Under the pieces are notes generated by a model. The model had not been told where the DNA came from, made no database searches, and saw only the letters and a list, made by a program, of their open reading frames with translations. The position numbers and the translations under genes are program-made. From positions 1 to 10,014 of the forward strand of contig JAMXLG010000397.1 in NCBI GenBank assembly GCA_024281135.1: a DNA stretch of 10,014 bases, read 5' to 3'. Numbering within the stretch: position 1 is the first letter of the stretch; each line of letters begins with the position of its first letter. Below are positions 6,169-10,014 of this stretch, one piece after another. This DNA is from Vulcanimicrobiia bacterium. Lineage in GTDB: Bacteria; Eremiobacterota; Eremiobacteria; Baltobacterales; Baltobacteraceae.

Positions 6169-7605
6169 ATGGATATTCAGGATTACGATCTAGTCGTCGT
6201 AGGAGCGGGTTCGGGCGGTTATGCAGCAGCGCGAACAGCACGTGATTGCGGAGCTTCGGTGGCGCTCGTCGATGAAGGGCCGCTCGGCGGCCTTTGTATT
6301 TTACGCGGCTGCATGCCCAGTAAAGCCTTCCTCGCGTCGAGCGATGCGATGCACGATGTACAACACGCCGCCGAACTCGGCATTCGCGTCAACGGATCGA
6401 TTACCGCAGACATGCCGTTTATCGCGCAACGTAAACGCGCTTTAGTAAAAGAGTTCGCTGATTATCGCATCGAGGGCATCAACAGTTTTCCGACCTACAT
6501 GGGCCGCGCGAAGTTCCTCTCGCCGCGTCAAGTGCAGGTCGGCGATAACGTTGTACTTCGCGCACCGAAATTCATCATTGCCACCGGAAGCTCGGTGTCA
6601 CCGCCCGTGATGCCGGGCCTTGCAGAGGCAGGGTATGTCGACACCGATACCGTGCTCGAAATGGAACGGATTCCGAAATCGGTCGTCGTGCTCGGCGGGG
6701 GCTACACTGCCTGCGAACTCGGACAGTTTCTTTCGCGCGTCGGCGCCAAGACGACGATGATTATCCGCAGTGGGCATCTGCTGACCGAGACCGACGACGA
6801 CGTCGGTGAAGAGTTGACGCGCTGTTTTCGCAGCGAAGGCATCGACGTCGTGACGCACGCGAAGCTTTTGCGCGTAGAAGTGCGCCGCGGCATGAAGGTC
6901 GTGATCGCGAACGTCGACGGCGTCGAGCGCGAGTTCGCAGCCGAGGAAATTTTCTACGCGCTCGGGCGTGTACCCAACGTCGACGGACTGGGGCTAGAGA
7001 AAGCGGGCGTTAATTTTCACGCGATCTCGGGGATCGACGTCGATCTTCAACTGCGCACGAGTAATCCGGACATCTATGCGATCGGCGATGTGACCGGCGA
7101 TTATCCCCTCGTCCATGTTGCGATCTACCAAGGCGAGATCGCGGGACGCAACGCGGTTGAGTGCACGAACGAAGAAGCCAACTACCGCATCGTAACGGCG
7201 CACACGGTCTTTAGCGATCCGCAAGTTGCAGTCGTGGGAGCGACCGAGAAGTCACTCGCGCGTGCTGGTACTCCGTACGTTCGTGGCCGCTACGATTTCG
7301 CCGAGCACGGTAAAGCCATGACGCTCAATAAGACGCGCGGATTCGTGAAGATGATGGCCGAACCGTTTACCGGTGAGATTCTCGGCGCGGCGGTCATCGG
7401 TCCGCAAGCGTCAGAATTAATTCACGAGGTGATCGTCGCGATGAACTATCACGCGACCGTCGAGCAATTCATGCGCATCCCGCACCTCCACCCAACGCTC
7501 GCGGAGATCTGGACGTATCCGGCGGAAGAATGCGCCGCGCAGCTTGGGTTGAAGGGTCCTGACGATCAGATGATCGAGGTCGCGACGAGTGGAACCGCCG
7601 GTTAA
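6169..7605 (+). CDS. FAD-dependent pyridine nucleotide-disulfide oxidoreductase (dihydrolipoyl dehydrogenase/glutathione reductase-like)
   Basis: A 478-residue cytoplasmic homodimer-type flavoprotein of the class I disulfide reductase family. Domains in order: FAD-binding Rossmann motif GAGSGG (12-17); redox-active C43 and C48 in GLCILRGCMPSK; a second FAD signature IIATGSS (136-142); nucleotide-binding motif GGGYTA (176-181); IYAIGDV (302-308) contacting FAD; and a C-terminal dimerisation domain with the catalytic HPTLAE (H441, E446). Dihydrolipoyl dehydrogenases normally have GxGxxG and an acidic residue after the second strand. Here the motif is GxGxxA and the strand ends in IIRSGH, like the 2'-phosphate-binding arginine of glutathione reductase, so NADP(H) use is plausible. 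No 2-oxoacid dehydrogenase E1 or E2 genes are nearby, so a lipoamide role is not supported by context. The disulfide substrate is unknown; mercuric reductase is unlikely without the C-terminal Cys pair. The 3' end overlaps the next gene by 17 bases. Confidence 0.88.
   Translation: MDIQDYDLVVVGAGSGGYAAARTARDCGASVALVDEGPLGGLCILRGCMPSKAFLASSDAMHDVQHAAELGIRVNGSITADMPFIAQRKRALVKEFADYRIEGINSFPTYMGRAKFLSPRQVQVGDNVVLRAPKFIIATGSSVSPPVMPGLAEAGYVDTDTVLEMERIPKSVVVLGGGYTACELGQFLSRVGAKTTMIIRSGHLLTETDDDVGEELTRCFRSEGIDVVTHAKLLRVEVRRGMKVVIANVDGVEREFAAEEIFYALGRVPNVDGLGLEKAGVNFHAISGIDVDLQLRTSNPDIYAIGDVTGDYPLVHVAIYQGEIAGRNAVECTNEEANYRIVTAHTVFSDPQVAVVGATEKSLARAGTPYVRGRYDFAEHGKAMTLNKTRGFVKMMAEPFTGEILGAAVIGPQASELIHEVIVAMNYHATVEQFMRIPHLHPTLAEIWTYPAEECAAQLGLKGPDDQMIEVATSGTAG
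7576..7579 (+). promoter_or_regulatory. Ribosome binding site for the nitrilase-family gene
   Basis: GAGG nine bases before GTG 7589, inside the end of the preceding coding sequence, supports the GTG start and the 17-base overlap with the flavoprotein gene. Confidence 0.5.
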
Positions 7606-8509
7606 CGTCACGGACACGCCCCGCATCGGCGCAGTCTCCATCGTGCAGGTGCAACCGGCGAAGGGCCGCTACACCGAAAACCTGCAGAACATCTCCGAAA
7701 CGTTCTCGCAACTCGCAAAGGACTCGTCGGCGCCTGATATCGTGGTGCTGCCCGAAGCGGCGACGACGGGCTATTTTCTGGAAGGCGCGGTCTACGATCT
7801 TGCCTTGCCTGCGTCTCGGTTCGCCGCCGACCTTGCGGATGCATGGGAAGATGGCGCCGGTGAAACGCCCGTCGAGCTCTGTTGTGGATTTTACGAAAAC
7901 GACGACGGCACGTATTATAACAGCGCAATCTATTTGCGCGTAGGCGGCGGCAAGCACGAAATCGTTCACGTGCACCGCAAGATGTTTTTGCCGACGTACG
8001 GCGTGTTTGACGAAGAGCGCTTTCTTTCGCGCGGCCGGCGTCTCTCGGTTTTTGAGACGAGCCTGGGACGCGCGGCGATGTTGATCTGCGAAGACTCTTG
8101 GCATGCGATCATGCCGACGATCGCCGCGGTCAAAGGTGCGCGCATCCTCATCGTGCCGTCGGCTTCACCGGGGCGCGGCATCGAAGGCAACGGCGAATTG
8201 ACGTCGATCACTCGTTGGCGCGAGTTGCTGCGTGCGATCGCAGCCGAACATGGCGTGTATGTGCTCTACGCCGGACTGACCGGCTTCGAAGGCGGAAAGG
8301 GCATGACCGGATCGTCATCCGTCATCGATCCGTGGGGACGCGTGCAAGTGGAAGGGCCGGACATCGGCGAGTGTGTTGTGCGCGGCTATATCGATCCGCG
8401 CGAAGGCGATCTGGCGCGCGCAAGTCTGCCGCTTCTTGGCGATCTCAATGCCGTGTTGCCCGATTTAATTCTCGACGACGAGTTACCGCTTCCGAAAGGT
8501 CGTCAATGA
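7589..8509 (+). CDS. Carbon-nitrogen hydrolase (nitrilase superfamily), possible ammonia-supplying partner of NadE
   Basis: A 306-residue cytoplasmic amidohydrolase with the full nitrilase-superfamily triad: E56 in VLPEAATTGY, K131 in HRKMFLPTYGVFDE, and nucleophile C167 in LICEDSWH. The YGVFDE block after the catalytic lysine and the CED motif resemble the glutaminase domain of glutamine-dependent NAD synthetases, which belongs to this superfamily. The same blocks also occur in stand-alone hydrolases of unknown substrate. Start is GTG 7589, with GAGG nine bases upstream. The stop overlaps the nadE start (ATGA at 8506), so the two proteins are made together. Because nadE here encodes only the synthetase domain, I infer that this enzyme may release ammonia for it from glutamine or another amide. 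The alternative is an omega-amidase or an unrelated amidase that is merely co-transcribed. Superfamily call is firm; the substrate is inference. Confidence 0.88.
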   Translation: MEPPVNVTDTPRIGAVSIVQVQPAKGRYTENLQNISETFSQLAKDSSAPDIVVLPEAATTGYFLEGAVYDLALPASRFAADLADAWEDGAGETPVELCCGFYENDDGTYYNSAIYLRVGGGKHEIVHVHRKMFLPTYGVFDEERFLSRGRRLSVFETSLGRAAMLICEDSWHAIMPTIAAVKGARILIVPSASPGRGIEGNGELTSITRWRELLRAIAAEHGVYVLYAGLTGFEGGKGMTGSSSVIDPWGRVQVEGPDIGECVVRGYIDPREGDLARASLPLLGDLNAVLPDLILDDELPLPKGRQ

Positions 8510-9363
8510 AACCGCTAATCGAAGTTAGCGCGACACTCGACAGTGTTTTAGACGGCCCGCGGATCAACGGTGAGCTTGCTACGCGTTGGCTTGTCGCGTT
8601 TCTTCGAGACGAGTTGATCTCGCGTCGCAACGTGCGCCGCGCGGTCGTCGGGCTTTCCGGCGGAGTCGATTCCGCGGTTACAGCCTTTCTCTGCGCCCGC
8701 GCGCTTGGCGCCGAGAACGTTTACGCGTTTCGGATGCCGTATCGTACTTCCAGTCCGGAAAGTCTCTCAGACGCGCAACTCGTCATTGATGCCCTCGGCA
8801 TTCAGAGTCGCACGATTGAAATCACCGCCGCGGTGGACGGCTATCTCCAGTTTGAACCGGATGCCGATGCGCGACGTCGCGGCAATGTCATGGCACGCAC
8901 GCGCATGCTGGTGCTCTTCGACCAGTCGGCGAAGCTCGATGCGCTTCCTATCGGAACGGGAAACAAAACGGAACGTCTGCTGGGATATTTCACGTGGCAC
9001 GCGGACGATACGCCGCCCGTCAACCCGCTCGGCGATCTCTTTAAGACGCAAGTGTGGGGTCTCGCGCGCTACCTCGGCGTGCCTCAACCGCTGATCGATA
9101 AAGCACCGAGCGCCGATCTCGAGGCGGATCAAACGGACGAGGGTGATCTCGGTATCACGTACGCAGAAGCGGATTCGATTCTGGCGCAAATGTTGCTCGG
9201 TTACAGCGACGCGCAACTCGTGGAACGTGGCTTTGATGCCGCGGACGTCGCGCTGGTACGGCGGCGCGTCGATTCGACCCACTGGAAGCGTCACTTGCCG
9301 ACAACTGCGATGCTCACAAACACCGCGATCAACGAGTTCTACCTAAGGCCCGTGGATTTCTAA
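8506..9363 (+). CDS. nadE: NAD+ synthase, ammonia-type domain architecture
   Basis: A 285-residue cytoplasmic enzyme for the last step of NAD synthesis: ATP-dependent amidation of nicotinic acid adenine dinucleotide through an adenylate. Visible are the PP-loop SGGVDS (51-56), GNVMARTRM (126-134), GTGNKTERLLGYFTWHAD (150-167, with G150 preceding the TGNK block), NPLGDLFKTQVW (173-184) and PSADLEADQTDEGDLG (201-216), all in family order. There is no N-terminal glutaminase domain, and the length fits the ammonia-dependent class. The ATG overlaps the previous stop and has AAAGG eight to twelve bases upstream. The frame is open back to 8098, but that stretch is Arg-rich out-of-frame sequence of the hydrolase gene and is not part of the protein. 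Next to a nitrilase-fold enzyme with NAD-synthetase-like motifs, it may receive ammonia in trans. Function is firm; the ammonia source is inference. Confidence 0.95.
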   Translation: MKPLIEVSATLDSVLDGPRINGELATRWLVAFLRDELISRRNVRRAVVGLSGGVDSAVTAFLCARALGAENVYAFRMPYRTSSPESLSDAQLVIDALGIQSRTIEITAAVDGYLQFEPDADARRRGNVMARTRMLVLFDQSAKLDALPIGTGNKTERLLGYFTWHADDTPPVNPLGDLFKTQVWGLARYLGVPQPLIDKAPSADLEADQTDEGDLGITYAEADSILAQMLLGYSDAQLVERGFDAADVALVRRRVDSTHWKRHLPTTAMLTNTAINEFYLRPVDF

Positions 9364-9366
9364 AAT

Positions 9367-9984
9367 ATGCCGACACTGGACCAAGCCGTCTTTTTCCCGG
9401 TGAGCTTGAATTTGATGGGTCGCCGTTGCGTCGTCGTCGGTGAACGCGACGACCGCGAAGCGATTGAGAAAGAAGCGTCGCTGCGTGAGTCGGGCGCCGA
9501 CGTCGTCCGGATCACGGAGCCGGCGAAACTACGCGACGAAGATGTGATCGATGCGTTCTTCGTGATTTCCACGCCGCAAGATGCGGCGTTGTCAGCGCGG
9601 CTACGCGCGCTCGCTGATAAGCATCGCTTTCTCCTTTGCTGCATCGATCAGCCTAAGTACGGATTCGTCGCGATGGCGGCAATTGCGAAAGCGGGACCGG
9701 TACGCGTGGCGATCTCGACAACGGGCTTAGCTCCACGCGTCGGTAAGCGGTTGAAGCAGCGTCTGCAAAAAGCGATGGACGCAACGTTCGCGCGATTCAT
9801 CGATTGCCTCGCAACGCAAAAGACGCGCGTGAAACGCTCGCATCCCGGGACCGAGCAAAGTGTCGTTCGGCGCAAGGCGATGATCGATGCAGCCGAAGGC
9901 TTCGACGTGGACATTACGTTCTCGTATCCGCGATGGTTTGAGGACGAGCTCGAAGGGATGCGCCCGCGTGCCGCTCGCCGTTGA
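9367..9984 (+). CDS. Precorrin-2 dehydrogenase/sirohydrochlorin ferrochelatase-like protein (CysG N-terminal/Met8p type)
   Basis: A 205-residue cytoplasmic protein related to the enzyme that oxidises precorrin-2 with NAD and inserts iron to make sirohaem. It opens with FFPVSLNLMGRRCVVVG (9-25), as in the family. It keeps the equivalent of the catalytic aspartate (D94 in CCIDQPKYGFV) and the signature RVAISTTGLAPRVGKRLKQ (113-131). The dinucleotide-binding loop is abnormal: the usual VVGGGxVAxRK is VVGERDDREAIEK, losing two glycines and gaining about two residues. NAD binding may therefore be altered or lost, so strict enzyme assignment is uncertain. The C-terminal 60 residues are basic and poorly conserved. 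The start lies 3 bases after the nadE stop, with only a weak GTGGA site. The 3' end overlaps cinA by 17 bases. No other tetrapyrrole gene is in the window, so the pathway context is unknown; a non-catalytic chelatase or binding role is possible. Confidence 0.75.
   Translation: MPTLDQAVFFPVSLNLMGRRCVVVGERDDREAIEKEASLRESGADVVRITEPAKLRDEDVIDAFFVISTPQDAALSARLRALADKHRFLLCCIDQPKYGFVAMAAIAKAGPVRVAISTTGLAPRVGKRLKQRLQKAMDATFARFIDCLATQKTRVKRSHPGTEQSVVRRKAMIDAAEGFDVDITFSYPRWFEDELEGMRPRAARR
9953..9958 (+). promoter_or_regulatory. Ribosome binding site for cinA
   Basis: AAGGGA nine bases ahead of GTG 9968, inside the preceding coding sequence, supports translation of the next gene from this GTG. Confidence 0.6.
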
Positions 9985-10014
9985 ACTCGTCGCCGTTGGA
10001 ACCGAGTTGCTTCT
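9968..10014 (+). CDS. cinA: CinA-family protein, 5' end only
   Basis: The GTG at 9968 opens a frame to the window edge reading MPLAVELVAVGTELL. This matches the first strand of the MoaB/MogA-like N-terminal domain of CinA, where 'aeiisvGtELLlG' is characteristic. Full CinA is about 400 residues and often carries a C-terminal nicotinamide mononucleotide deamidase (PncC) domain; whether this copy does lies outside the window. It overlaps the previous gene by 17 bases and has AAGGGA at good spacing. Other molybdopterin-binding (MoaB-like) proteins start similarly, so the call rests on 15 residues. Confidence 0.7.
   Translation, partial: MPLAVELVAVGTELL

Noticed and set aside
8098..8505. In-frame upstream extension of nadE
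   Set aside because: It lies wholly inside the nitrilase-family gene, is Arg/His-rich and unlike NadE. ATG 8506 has AAAGG upstream and overlaps the previous stop.
1..10014. tRNA, rRNA, riboswitch, CRISPR, IS or prophage elements
   Set aside because: Read for cloverleaf-like stems, direct-repeat arrays, transposase motifs and terminal inverted repeats; none was seen. The DNA is nearly all accounted for by the genes listed.

Overview
The window is a compact, gene-dense bacterial chromosome segment of moderately high GC, with almost no non-coding DNA, many start/stop overlaps (ATGA junctions at 324 and 8506) and several GTG starts. No rRNA, tRNA, phage, IS or CRISPR signal is visible. The sequence does not fix the taxon. 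The mix of genes would suit an under-sampled phylum of the Eremiobacterota/Chloroflexota type, but that is only an impression and needs a marker-gene placement.

Layout. (A) 1-1538, plus strand: a small SRPBCC-like protein translationally coupled to a zinc-dependent alcohol dehydrogenase of the glutathione-independent formaldehyde dehydrogenase-like group. (B) 1479-5101, minus strand: a three-gene envelope glycosylation cassette with every junction overlapping. Transcription order is a PIG-V/GPI18-like mannosyltransferase homologue, a GtrA-family membrane protein, then a GT39/ArnT-like GT-C glycosyltransferase. Its last gene overlaps the alcohol dehydrogenase tail to tail by 60 bp. (C) 5178-10014, plus strand, divergent from B across a 76-bp spacer: glpX (class II fructose-1,6-bisphosphatase), a dihydrolipoyl dehydrogenase/glutathione-reductase-like flavoprotein, a nitrilase-superfamily amidohydrolase, nadE (NAD synthase), a precorrin-2 dehydrogenase-like protein, and the first codons of cinA.

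How the genes may work together. Block B looks like a unit that moves lipid-linked sugars across the membrane and transfers them outside the cytoplasm. Block C from 6169 onward reads as one operon, with gaps of 3 nt or overlaps, and has a pyridine-nucleotide theme. NadE has no glutaminase domain of its own, but the gene directly upstream encodes a stand-alone nitrilase-fold enzyme with the Glu-Lys-Cys triad and a YGVFDE motif like that of NAD-synthetase glutaminase domains. The flavoprotein carries NADP(H)-type specificity residues, and CinA proteins often carry an NMN deamidase domain.

No clearly new system is visible. The points most worth a second look are the nitrilase-nadE pair, the precorrin-2 dehydrogenase homologue with a degraded nucleotide-binding loop, the NADP-type flavoprotein and the GT-C/GtrA/GT-C cassette.
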